The notes under the pieces are model-generated. The model was not told the origin of the DNA. It did no database searches and saw nothing but the letters and a program-made list of their open reading frames with translations. Of a stretch of DNA of 64,000 bases, positions 57,201 through 64,000 are shown one piece after another. A program made the translations under genes and the position numbers. Position 1 is the stretch's first letter. Each line of letters starts with the position of its first letter. This DNA comes from an uncultured Chitinophagaceae bacterium (GTDB lineage Bacteria; Bacteroidota; Bacteroidia; Chitinophagales; Chitinophagaceae), in assembly GCA_937958995.1 (NCBI GenBank), contig CALGAP010000013.1, positions 1 to 64,000 on the forward strand. The letters are read 5' to 3'.

Positions 57201-57406
57201 GAGATTGTTGTACCAAACCTAAGCTACAATATAATTTGAAAGCAAATCACAACCTGTCTGCGTGTTGCATGCGGCTTTTCAGGTTGTACCAAACCTATGC
57301 TACAGAATAATTTGAAAGCAAATCACAACCGACGATGGGTGGTGTTCAGATTGGAACTTGTTGTACCAAACCTAAGCTACAGAATAATTTGAAACCAAAT
57401 CACAGC
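51286..57406 (-). CRISPR. Type II-C CRISPR array, 80 repeats and 79 spacers
   Basis: I located every repeat start: 80 repeats of 47 bp (plus strand starts GTTGTACCAAACC, ends GCAAATCACAAC) and 79 spacers, of which 64 are 30 nt, 12 are 29 nt and 3 are 31 nt; these sum exactly to 6121 bp. Only the last three repeats (starts 57207, 57283, 57360) are degenerate. On the minus strand each repeat holds TTTG, 21 nt, TAGGTTTG, a canonical Bacteroidota promoter, and begins with GTTGTGATTTGCTTTC, complementary to the predicted tracrRNA. Transcription is therefore assigned leftward. Spacers at 52488-52517 and 55641-55670 are identical. Confidence 0.99.
57360..57406 (-). promoter_or_regulatory. Terminal degenerate repeat with intact promoter boxes
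   Basis: This last repeat has G-to-C and A-to-G changes near its right end, in the part that would pair with tracrRNA. TTTG (minus strand) and TAGGTTTG are unchanged. If transcription runs leftward this is the first repeat: it has no spacer before it, so it needs only its promoter. Confidence 0.6.
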
Positions 57407-57481
57407 ATCTTCCAGAAAGCCGCGCAAAAAGCACACCTTCCAACTTTCTTTTTACCTTCGCCCCCACCAAACTTATCACCT

Positions 57482-58243
57482 ATGAATTTCCTGAAACAAC
57501 TCAACCAACGCAACCCCGTTCTCTATTACTTCGGCTGGATTTATTTTCTCGGCGGCATATTCGCCGCAATTCTTTCGCTAACTACCGATACCATCGTGCT
57601 CGGCATCAACGCCTGGATCAAACCCATGAAGTTCTTTTTCTCGATCTGGATTTTTGTGTGGACGATGGCATGGTTTCTCAGGCACCTCGAAAACAAACGG
57701 GCCGTAAGGAGATATACGGTCATGGTGGTGATAGTAATGATTATCGAACAGGTCATCATCACCTGGCAGGCCGCCAATGGCAGGCTCTCGCATTTCAATA
57801 TAGACACACCGCTGTACCAGGCGCTCTTTTACATTATGGGAGCGGCTATTACTGTGCTCACTGCCTGGACGGGCGTGATTGGCTTTTATTTCTTCAAACA
57901 AAAAACCTTCTCCTCCACCATGGCCTATATCTGGGGCATCAGGCTGGGTATCGTATTGTTTGTGATCTTCTCTTTTGAAGGCGGCATCATGGCCAGCCGG
58001 CTCGCCCATACCGTGGGCGCCCCCGATGGCGGGCCGGGACTGCCCATCGTAAACTGGAGCACGCAATACGGCGATCTGCGCATTGCGCATTTCGTGGGCA
58101 TACATGCCTTGCAGGTGCTGCCGCTGTTTGGCTACTACGTCACTCGTAAAGTTCGCACAGTGCAGATTTTTGCAGCAGTGTACTTCGCAGTCACGGCATT
58201 TATGCTGATCATGGCGTTTCGGAAACTGCCGGTTATTTCGTAA
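57482..58243 (+). CDS. Uncharacterised multi-pass membrane protein
   Basis: 253 residues from ATG 57482. A longer frame to 57335 would start inside the last spacer and cross the terminal repeat, so it is rejected. About seven hydrophobic helices are visible (for example YYFGWIYFLGGIFAAILSL, FFFSIWIFVWTMAWFL, IWGIRLGIVLFVIFSFEGG). Conserved-looking polar residues lie in helices (EQ in IIEQVIITWQA; H in IAHFVGIHALQVLP), suggesting a transport or redox role, but no family with known function is recognised. Confidence 0.7.
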   Translation: MNFLKQLNQRNPVLYYFGWIYFLGGIFAAILSLTTDTIVLGINAWIKPMKFFFSIWIFVWTMAWFLRHLENKRAVRRYTVMVVIVMIIEQVIITWQAANGRLSHFNIDTPLYQALFYIMGAAITVLTAWTGVIGFYFFKQKTFSSTMAYIWGIRLGIVLFVIFSFEGGIMASRLAHTVGAPDGGPGLPIVNWSTQYGDLRIAHFVGIHALQVLPLFGYYVTRKVRTVQIFAAVYFAVTAFMLIMAFRKLPVIS

Positions 58244-58308
58244 TGATGCCATATGAATCAGAAACAACCGGCATCAAGAGTAAAATATGTTTGAAAGGCC
58301 AATAGAAT

Positions 58309-58347
58309 GCGAGAAGTGATGTTCTCGCAAAGGCGCCAGGGCCCAAG
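58309..58347 (+). repeat. Small hairpin and GGCGCCAGGGCCC element
   Basis: GCGAGAA (58309-58315) pairs with TTCTCGC (58322-58328), followed by AAAGGCGCCAGGGCCCAAGG. The latter resembles the GCCAGGGCGCCAGGG hairpin after the efflux operon at 16164. It lies between convergent genes. Confidence 0.5.
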
Positions 58348-58357
58348 GGAAACAAGC

Positions 58358-58416
58358 CATTTCACTTCCTGCTGCCCTGCTCAACTTCCCTGTTCCCTCT
58401 TCAATCTTCCCCACCT
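58358..58416 (-). repeat. GGGAAGATTGAAGA-type purine-rich repeat
   Basis: On the minus strand: GGGGAAGATTGAAGAGGG, then AACAGGGAAGTTGAGCAGGG. It resembles 16310-16395 and 26735-26845. It overlaps the very 3' end of the following minus-strand gene (58401). Confidence 0.5.
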
Positions 58417-61229
58417 CCGTCTTTTACACAGCGAAATCCTACGGTGGCATTTCGCTCAAAGCCCGGGCTCACGCGGAGCAGGTATTGGCGGTAGTGCAGC
58501 TCGCGCGGACCACCTTGTACATACCACCAGCTGCTGGATGGTTTGAAGTAGGAACCACCCTTCATGATGATGTAGCGGTAACTGCCGCTCATATACAGGT
58601 CGTTGGTGAGTTGCCATACGCAGCCTACCAGGTCTTCCAGACCGTACGGATTGGCACCAGCGGGGTATGAGCCGACTGCGTACAGCTTTCCGTTGCCGAG
58701 ATTGCAGTATGTAGAGTCGATGCCTTCAATGGCAGTGACGGTAAGTGTGGCGTTTACTACCTGGTTTTTGCGCGTAACGAGAGTGGTTTGCTTCCAGGGC
58801 CATTCATTGCCTTCTGGTGTTTGAGCGGCATATTGCCATTCCACTTCGGTGGGTAGTCGTTTGCCGGCCCATTTGGCGTAAGCCCTGGCGTCTTCGTAGC
58901 TGACATATACTACAGGGAAATCTTCCTGGCCTTTCGGGATTTTGCCATTCACCCAATGTTTCAGGTAATTTACGGTATCGCGGGGTTTGTATCGGGTGGC
59001 TTTGATGAAGGCCTGGTATTGTTGGTTGGTAACAGGGAAACGGTCCATATAAAATGAGGGCATGTCAAACACGCTGTCCTCGTCTTGCACGGGATAAGAA
59101 ATAAATGCGTCGCCGTGCGTGGTCTTAAAGCGGAATTTGCCCGCGGGAATTTTTACCATACCCGGCGGGGTTTGAACAGCGCGCGAAGTTTCTTCCACCG
59201 TAGATATGCGGCGCGCTTCACCGGCAGGTAAATTCACAATCGTTTCATCGAGCAGTATGCCCTTATCCATCAGCTGAATCACAAAATTTCCTTCGAAGCG
59301 TCCGAAATGCTGCGAAAGGCTAACCTGGTGATGGCCGGGCTTCAGGGTCAACGGCTTTTTTTCATAGTCGGGATGTCCTGCCCATATTCTTAACTCATCG
59401 CCGCGCGCAGGTGTGTGGATGTTGAGTATATCGCCTATACGATGCGCTTGTATCAGCAGCGGCAATTTCGCAATGCAACTTACTTCTCCTTCATTGTTGG
59501 TGCCAAGGTATTTTTTGTGAAATGCTTCCGTCTCCGCAGTAATCCACCAGTCATCATCTTTCTTAACAGGAGTGAGCAGGCGATGTTGCCAGAGGTCCAC
59601 GAAATGATAACCGGGTTCGGGATTCACTGTAAACAATTCTCCCTTGTAACCCTCGGGAATAATGCTGTAAATGGTGTACAAAGTCTTTTCCGGCAAGGCC
59701 CATTCATTTACCCAGATACTATCTGCCGCAACGGGAATCAGGGGCGTGAAACCACGCCCGGTGAAATTGTGCGTATTCTCGCGCAGTATTCTTGACGTGC
59801 GCCCGAGGTATTTGTATTGCTCTTCCACCCAGTCGGGTTGTCCGGGGGCAAAAATGTTCAGCTCTACTCCATAGCCATTGAAGAATGATGTGGCAAATTC
59901 GCGTTTGATGGGCTCTTTGAATAATTCCGCCACGCGGAAAATGGCAAACTCGGGTTTTATCAGTTTGTTCAGGTTGAGCATGGGTGCATAATACAGCGCA
60001 TTGTGAACGCGCCCCGAGGGAATGCCGGGCATATGTCGCGGCACGGCCATGCCTTCGCTGTACATCACTACGCCGGGACGCACCTTGTCTGCCGCTTCCT
60101 GCAATTCCTTACTCGATTCTCCGCGTGTGTCCAGCACCATGCCATCGGCTGAAGTGGCGGCTACCAGTCGCAACAAACCCGCCAGGTGATCTTCGCTGCG
60201 TGTGCTTTCATCCCAGGGGTTGTAACACATGAATATCTTAGTGCCCAACTTTCTGCATTCATCGGCCAGTTTCCTGATGGCTGCTGTGCCGCCGGGCAAG
60301 TCTTCGAACATATCAAACTGGTTGCGCTGATCCAGGCCAAGCGTAGGCCAGGTGGGCCATAATCCTATAAAATCATCACCCCCGTATAAGCGCTTACCGC
60401 GACGAAGAAATTCGGCCAGGTGAAATTTTCCGTCGGTATAGTCATAATAAAATTTATCCCAGGCCATGATGAGGTGACTCACGTACGCATGACGAATCCA
60501 TTGGAGGTCTTTTCGTTCAAATATTGAATTGTCGAACTCATCCAGATCGTATAACCAGCGCTGTTGAAAAATGCGGTTGAGCGACGCATGCCAGTCACCC
60601 CGCATCACTTCGGCATACAAAGTAAACTGCGCGGCGCCGCCGGGGTAAAGCCAGGTCTCAAAACGTGTGCGCCTGCCCTTCTCCACCGATCTGCGGCGGG
60701 TAAGCGCAGCCAGCTGCAAACTATTGTCCAGCGCAATGCTGTTAAAGCCAAGTTCCCAGGCATTGTCGGGCACAATCACATTCACCGGCATTTTACCCGG
60801 GCGAAAAAGATGCGTTCGTGAGAGGCCATGCTTGCCTAAACCAGTTATATAAACGTGTTGCGGAGACTGGCCAAAGGGAACAATGTTTTCAAGTATTAAA
60901 GTATCATTGCCTGTATTCAGAAAATGAACGATGGCTTTCACTCCTTTGGCACCAGATTGCAGGCTGTCGATTTTGACCATCAAATTCTTTTCACGAATGG
61001 CGGCATCGTTCGAAGTATATAATGTTCCGTTCAACACAAAACTTACTACCGGCATTGATACAGGCTGCGTTTTTTCTCCATCGCCGGTAATAAGCAATCG
61101 ACGCACCTGCAATGAATCATCTGAAAATCCAATGCTTTTTAGCTGCACCTGTGCCGATGCCGCAGCAAGCATGCCAAAACAAACAACAAGCAGCAAGAGT
61201 TGATGAATGACCCGTTTCAATTTTCTCAA
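58401..61229 (-). CDS. Secreted GH36/clan-D-like glycoside hydrolase fused to a formylglycine-generating-enzyme-like domain
   Basis: 942 residues with a signal peptide ending AAASAQ. Residues about 30-240 are a beta-sandwich. Residues 245-500 form a TIM-barrel-like part (GDDFIGLWPTWPTLGLDQRNQ, KIFMCYNPWDEST, DGMVLDTRGESSKE, YSEGM) with Asp and Glu placed as in alpha-galactosidase-like enzymes. Residues about 690-935 are an FGE-sulfatase/SUMF1-type domain (GMVKIPAGKFRFKT, MDRFPVTNQQYQAFIKAT, GKRLPTEVEWQYAAQTPEG, ATVGFRCVK). The joint occurrence in one chain is uncommon. The substrate is unknown. Such C-terminal domains often bind ligand without forming formylglycine. Confidence 0.75.
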   Translation of the reverse strand: MRKLKRVIHQLLLLVVCFGMLAAASAQVQLKSIGFSDDSLQVRRLLITGDGEKTQPVSMPVVSFVLNGTLYTSNDAAIREKNLMVKIDSLQSGAKGVKAIVHFLNTGNDTLILENIVPFGQSPQHVYITGLGKHGLSRTHLFRPGKMPVNVIVPDNAWELGFNSIALDNSLQLAALTRRRSVEKGRRTRFETWLYPGGAAQFTLYAEVMRGDWHASLNRIFQQRWLYDLDEFDNSIFERKDLQWIRHAYVSHLIMAWDKFYYDYTDGKFHLAEFLRRGKRLYGGDDFIGLWPTWPTLGLDQRNQFDMFEDLPGGTAAIRKLADECRKLGTKIFMCYNPWDESTRSEDHLAGLLRLVAATSADGMVLDTRGESSKELQEAADKVRPGVVMYSEGMAVPRHMPGIPSGRVHNALYYAPMLNLNKLIKPEFAIFRVAELFKEPIKREFATSFFNGYGVELNIFAPGQPDWVEEQYKYLGRTSRILRENTHNFTGRGFTPLIPVAADSIWVNEWALPEKTLYTIYSIIPEGYKGELFTVNPEPGYHFVDLWQHRLLTPVKKDDDWWITAETEAFHKKYLGTNNEGEVSCIAKLPLLIQAHRIGDILNIHTPARGDELRIWAGHPDYEKKPLTLKPGHHQVSLSQHFGRFEGNFVIQLMDKGILLDETIVNLPAGEARRISTVEETSRAVQTPPGMVKIPAGKFRFKTTHGDAFISYPVQDEDSVFDMPSFYMDRFPVTNQQYQAFIKATRYKPRDTVNYLKHWVNGKIPKGQEDFPVVYVSYEDARAYAKWAGKRLPTEVEWQYAAQTPEGNEWPWKQTTLVTRKNQVVNATLTVTAIEGIDSTYCNLGNGKLYAVGSYPAGANPYGLEDLVGCVWQLTNDLYMSGSYRYIIMKGGSYFKPSSSWWYVQGGPRELHYRQYLLRVSPGFERNATVGFRCVKDGGGED

Positions 61230-61330
61230 TTTGACGTAGGTAAATGAGTGACCAGATAAAATTAAGTAACTCGTGGTAACTGCCGGGTATTGCTCGCCAA
61301 TTTTGCCTATCTTTCTTAAAATGGAGTTTT

Positions 61331-62248
61331 ATGTTAGACCTGGTGATAGAAGCAAGACAAGCGGCGCTGGCGCCCGGTATGGAAGTGAAGAGGATTCTCC
61401 CCTTCAGGCAACGGCGCATGGTAGGACCTTTTATTTTCATGGATCATGCCGGACCGGTTGATGTTGTGCCGGCACATGCCAAAGACCTCGACGTATTGCC
61501 GCACCCGCATATCGGGTTGTCAACCGTGAGCTACTTGTTCGGCGGACAGGTAACGCACCGCGACAGTACCGGGGCCGAACAAGTGATTTTGCCCGGAGAA
61601 GTGAACTGGATGACTGCCGGGAAAGGTATTGCACACTCTGAACGATTTGAAGATCCCAATGTACTGGCGGGCAGCACGCTGGAAATGATACAGACCTGGG
61701 TAGCGCTGCCTGAAAAAGATGAAGAGTCGAACCCCAGCTTCAACAATTATAAACCCGACGTGTTGCCGATATATACCGACACGGGCATCTGGATGCGGCT
61801 GATTGCCGGCAATGCGTACGGGCTAAACAGCAAAGTGAAAACGCATTCTCCCCTCTTCTACCTTCATGCAGAGCTGGAAAAGGATGCACGTTTTGGTTTG
61901 CCACACGAACATCCCGAACGCGCGGTGTACGTAGCTAAAGGAAGCATTGAAGTATCGGGAAAAACTTACCTGCCCGGACAGATGCTGGTATTTAACCGCA
62001 GTGCAGACCCGGTGATTGTGTCGAAAGAAAAATCGACCATCATGATGCTGGGCGGCGAACCGCTCGGCGAAAGATTTATCTGGTGGAATTTTGTCTCCTC
62101 CCGCAAAGAGAGGATTGAACAGGCGAAAGCCGATTGGAAAGAAGGAAGAATTGTTTTACCCCCCACCGATAACAATGAATTTATTCCTTTGCCGGAAGAC
62201 AATTCAAAACCGGCGAGTAGTGGTCCCCCACCGCCGGCGCTTTCATAA
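61331..62248 (+). CDS. Pirin family cupin protein
   Basis: 305 residues, two cupin domains. The metal ligands H58, H60, H102 and E104 (LPHPHIGLSTVSYLF and KGIAHSERFE) match the pirin/quercetin-dioxygenase pattern. The C-terminal half carries GLPHEHPERAVYVAKGSIEVSG. The tail is Pro rich (SSGPPPPALS). Possible roles are quercetinase activity or redox-linked regulation. Its stop is 3 nt from the convergent cls stop. Confidence 0.9.
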   Translation: MLDLVIEARQAALAPGMEVKRILPFRQRRMVGPFIFMDHAGPVDVVPAHAKDLDVLPHPHIGLSTVSYLFGGQVTHRDSTGAEQVILPGEVNWMTAGKGIAHSERFEDPNVLAGSTLEMIQTWVALPEKDEESNPSFNNYKPDVLPIYTDTGIWMRLIAGNAYGLNSKVKTHSPLFYLHAELEKDARFGLPHEHPERAVYVAKGSIEVSGKTYLPGQMLVFNRSADPVIVSKEKSTIMMLGGEPLGERFIWWNFVSSRKERIEQAKADWKEGRIVLPPTDNNEFIPLPEDNSKPASSGPPPPALS

Positions 62249-62251
62249 GCA

Positions 62252-63721
62252 CTACAGCAAGGCGGCCACCAGGCGGCATACCGAATCGAGTCCGCGATAA
62301 AATAATGGTCGGTCGAGCCAGCGCTCTAAAGTTACCAGGGTGCTGAATTGTTTGTCTCGCTCAAAGCTTTCTTCGCAGGCTTTACAAAATTCCGCTTCGT
62401 GAATAATGGAAGTGATCTCAAAATTGAGGAAGAAACTCCGGGTATCAAGATTGGCAGTACCCACAAATGCCAGCACGCTGTCAATGAAAATCGTCTTGGC
62501 GTGTATAAACCCCTTTTCATAAAGATATACCTTCACACCTCGCTGCAGTAAGGGTTTGATAAACGAAAAGGAAGCGTGCTGCACGATATAAGAATCCGAT
62601 TTAGCGGGCAATATCAGCTCCACTTCCACTCCATTAGACGCGGCAATCACGAGTGCCGAGGTCAGTTGCTCGGGTGGAATGAAATAAGGCGAAGTAATGC
62701 GAATACTCTTTTTCGCCTGGTGAATAGCGACCAGTATCGTTTCGAGGATATAGGGAAATGCGGATCCCGGTCCGCTGGCCACCACGCTTACAATGGCGTT
62801 GCCCTTTTTCGGCGGATAAAGATTGAAATAGTCAGTGGGCTGACCAAAGTTGTCGCTGCCACCCGAAAAGAACCAGCTTAGCATGAATTGCGCCTGCAGC
62901 AGGTTCACCGCTGGTCCTTCTATACAGACAGCAGTGTCGCGCCAGTACAAATCGTGCTTGCCATTGTTCCAGTAGCGATCGTCGAGATTGATGCCGCCCA
63001 CAAAACCGATAGTGCCGTCGATTACCACAATCTTGCGGTGGTTGCGGTAATTGCTGTTGGCCAGTGAAGAAAAAGCCACCGGCAAGGTTCTCAAAAACTC
63101 GATACCCGCCTCTTCGAATCTTTTTGGCAGTTTGCCGATATGGTTCGAGCCTACATCGTCTACGATCACTCTCACTTCCACCCCTTCTTTTTTCTTTTTA
63201 ATCAGCATATCGGCGAGGCGGTTACCTACATCGTCGGCAGTGAGAATGTAGTACTCGATATGAATGTGCGAGCGTGCGTTTTCAAGGGCTTTGAACAACG
63301 CGGGAAATTTCTCTTCGCCATTGTTTAACAGCGTCACCTTGTTGCCGGTGCTGATGAGCGATTGCTTTTGATTGTACAGGTAACGAAAGGGGTAAGACAT
63401 ATCCCCGATTACTGTCTCCAGGTAATGCAACTGCTGCTCCATCTGCGGCCGCAGCTCGTCAAAATACTGGGCCAGCTTCTGGCGGTCGAAAACGCTCTTT
63501 CTCTTAAGGACCGGCCTTTTGAAGGCCGGCTTTTTTCCTACGAGATAATAAATGATAAGGCCCAGGATGGGAAGAAAAACGATAACAAGAATATAGGCCA
63601 GCGATTTGCTGGGATTCCTGTTTTCGAAAATGATGGTGACAATGACACCGACATACATCAAAGTAAGCGGTATCCAATACCAGCGGGCAATAAAGTCAAT
63701 TATAGTTTGCCAGGAACTCAT
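62252..63721 (-). CDS. cls: Cardiolipin synthase (phospholipase D family)
   Basis: 489 residues from ATG 63721 (63733 adds four). Two N-terminal membrane helices (WIPLTLMYVGVIVTIIF and LAYILVIVFLPILGLIIYYL) precede two PLD domains with HKD motifs NYRNHRKIVVIDG and GFIHAKTIFIDS. It joins two phosphatidylglycerols into cardiolipin at the inner membrane. Length and layout match bacterial ClsA-like enzymes. Confidence 0.95.
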   Translation of the reverse strand: MSSWQTIIDFIARWYWIPLTLMYVGVIVTIIFENRNPSKSLAYILVIVFLPILGLIIYYLVGKKPAFKRPVLKRKSVFDRQKLAQYFDELRPQMEQQLHYLETVIGDMSYPFRYLYNQKQSLISTGNKVTLLNNGEEKFPALFKALENARSHIHIEYYILTADDVGNRLADMLIKKKKEGVEVRVIVDDVGSNHIGKLPKRFEEAGIEFLRTLPVAFSSLANSNYRNHRKIVVIDGTIGFVGGINLDDRYWNNGKHDLYWRDTAVCIEGPAVNLLQAQFMLSWFFSGGSDNFGQPTDYFNLYPPKKGNAIVSVVASGPGSAFPYILETILVAIHQAKKSIRITSPYFIPPEQLTSALVIAASNGVEVELILPAKSDSYIVQHASFSFIKPLLQRGVKVYLYEKGFIHAKTIFIDSVLAFVGTANLDTRSFFLNFEITSIIHEAEFCKACEESFERDKQFSTLVTLERWLDRPLFYRGLDSVCRLVAALL

Positions 63722-63786
63722 TGAAGAGAACATGCGGTCTTTTCAAACAGCCGTTTGAAATTACATCAAATTTGATCACCATTTGA

Positions 63787-64000
63787 CTACGCCTCCATTC
63801 CTGCCTCCACTACCTGCTCGATCAGTACCAACGGCTTTTCCACCGGCTTGCCCTGCTTCATGGTTTCGATGACCTCTTTTTCCAGTTTGGCCATCACCAG
63901 GCCATGCCACTCTTTTACCTGTTGTTCGCGATCGCTTAAGTAGTAAACCGGATCGATGCTCATTTTGTAAAAAGGCAGCTGCAGCGAGGGTGTGTCGTCT
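63787..64000 (-). CDS. 3' end of an unidentified gene (partial)
   Basis: An open frame enters from the right edge and stops with TAG at 63789-63787. The visible 70 residues are hydrophilic with amphipathic helix character (SDREQQVKEWHGLVMAKLEK, then KPLVLIEQVVEAGMEA). No family is recognised from this fragment. It lies about 65 bp upstream of cls on the same strand. Confidence 0.55.
   Translation of the reverse strand, partial: DDTPSLQLPFYKMSIDPVYYLSDREQQVKEWHGLVMAKLEKEVIETMKQGKPVEKPLVLIEQVVEAGMEA

Noticed and set aside
57177..57206. Spacer 77 partly matching the start of the Hint-like gene (TGAAGGAGATT)
   Set aside because: Only 11 nt match, at chance level; not evidence of self-targeting.
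51286..57406. Plus-strand transcription of the array from the cas2 side
   Set aside because: The plus-strand reading of the repeat lacks a TTTG/TAnnTTTG pair, its crRNA handle would not pair with the predicted tracrRNA, and a terminator precedes repeat 1.
57335..57481. N-terminal extension of the membrane protein frame into the last CRISPR spacer and terminal repeat
   Set aside because: The extra 49 residues derive from spacer and repeat sequence. ATG 57482 gives a natural membrane-protein start.

Overview
The window reads as chromosomal DNA of a Bacteroidota bacterium, most likely from the Chitinophagaceae. Four things point there. Many genes are preceded by the Bacteroidota -7 promoter box TAnnTTTG and have weak or no Shine-Dalgarno sites. 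One large secreted protein ends in a gliding-motility/type IX secretion type B sorting domain. The ribosomal cluster rpmB-rpmG-DUF4295-ftsY is arranged as in that phylum. The Cas9 is a long type II-C form paired with 47-bp repeats. The genus cannot be fixed from sequence reading alone.

Layout. 1-9 kb: tRNA-Pro(CGG) with terminator, FkbM methyltransferase, SHOCT membrane protein, dipeptide epimerase, CBM20-type 4-alpha-glucanotransferase, a tiny membrane protein, a YafK-like L,D-transpeptidase fused to a TonB-C domain, and 4-hydroxyphenylpyruvate dioxygenase. 9-17 kb: purK and purE bracket a three-gene RND efflux operon. 17-27 kb: mostly metabolic genes, namely bacillithiol BshC, a secreted beta-propeller, a D-amino-acid dehydrogenase-like oxidoreductase, lipoprotein aldose epimerase, a ketoglutarate-semialdehyde-type dehydrogenase and RimO. 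27-32 kb: ftsY-DUF4295-rpmG-rpmB, then divergent ppk1-ppx and panB. 32-45 kb: ALDH7 dehydrogenase, an OmpA/TSP3 outer-membrane protein, a secreted subtilase, DinB, a DUF2520-like protein, a Hint-like fragment, Pcm, and a 1479-residue PKD-repeat protein with a T9SS sorting domain.

45.3-57.4 kb is a complete type II-C CRISPR-Cas locus: a predicted tracrRNA on the minus strand, then cas9, cas1 and cas2 on the plus strand, a perfect 17-bp inverted-repeat terminator, and an array I counted as 80 repeats of 47 bp and 79 spacers (64 of 30 nt, 12 of 29, 3 of 31). The locus is visibly AT-richer than its flanks. On the minus strand every repeat contains a canonical Bacteroidota promoter, TTTG-N21-TAGGTTTG. 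Each spacer therefore seems to carry its own promoter, with transcription running leftward toward the cas genes. The three degenerate repeats at the right-hand, promoter-side end keep these boxes unchanged. One spacer occurs twice.

57.4-64 kb: a membrane protein, a secreted glycoside-hydrolase-like protein fused to a formylglycine-generating-enzyme-like domain, pirin, cardiolipin synthase, and the 3' end of an unidentified gene. Several families of imperfect intergenic repeats (GGGTTTCGGGTT-type, GGGAAGATTGAAGA-type, GAATTTGAATTTGAA-type) occupy gaps between genes. I saw no transposase, integrase or rRNA.
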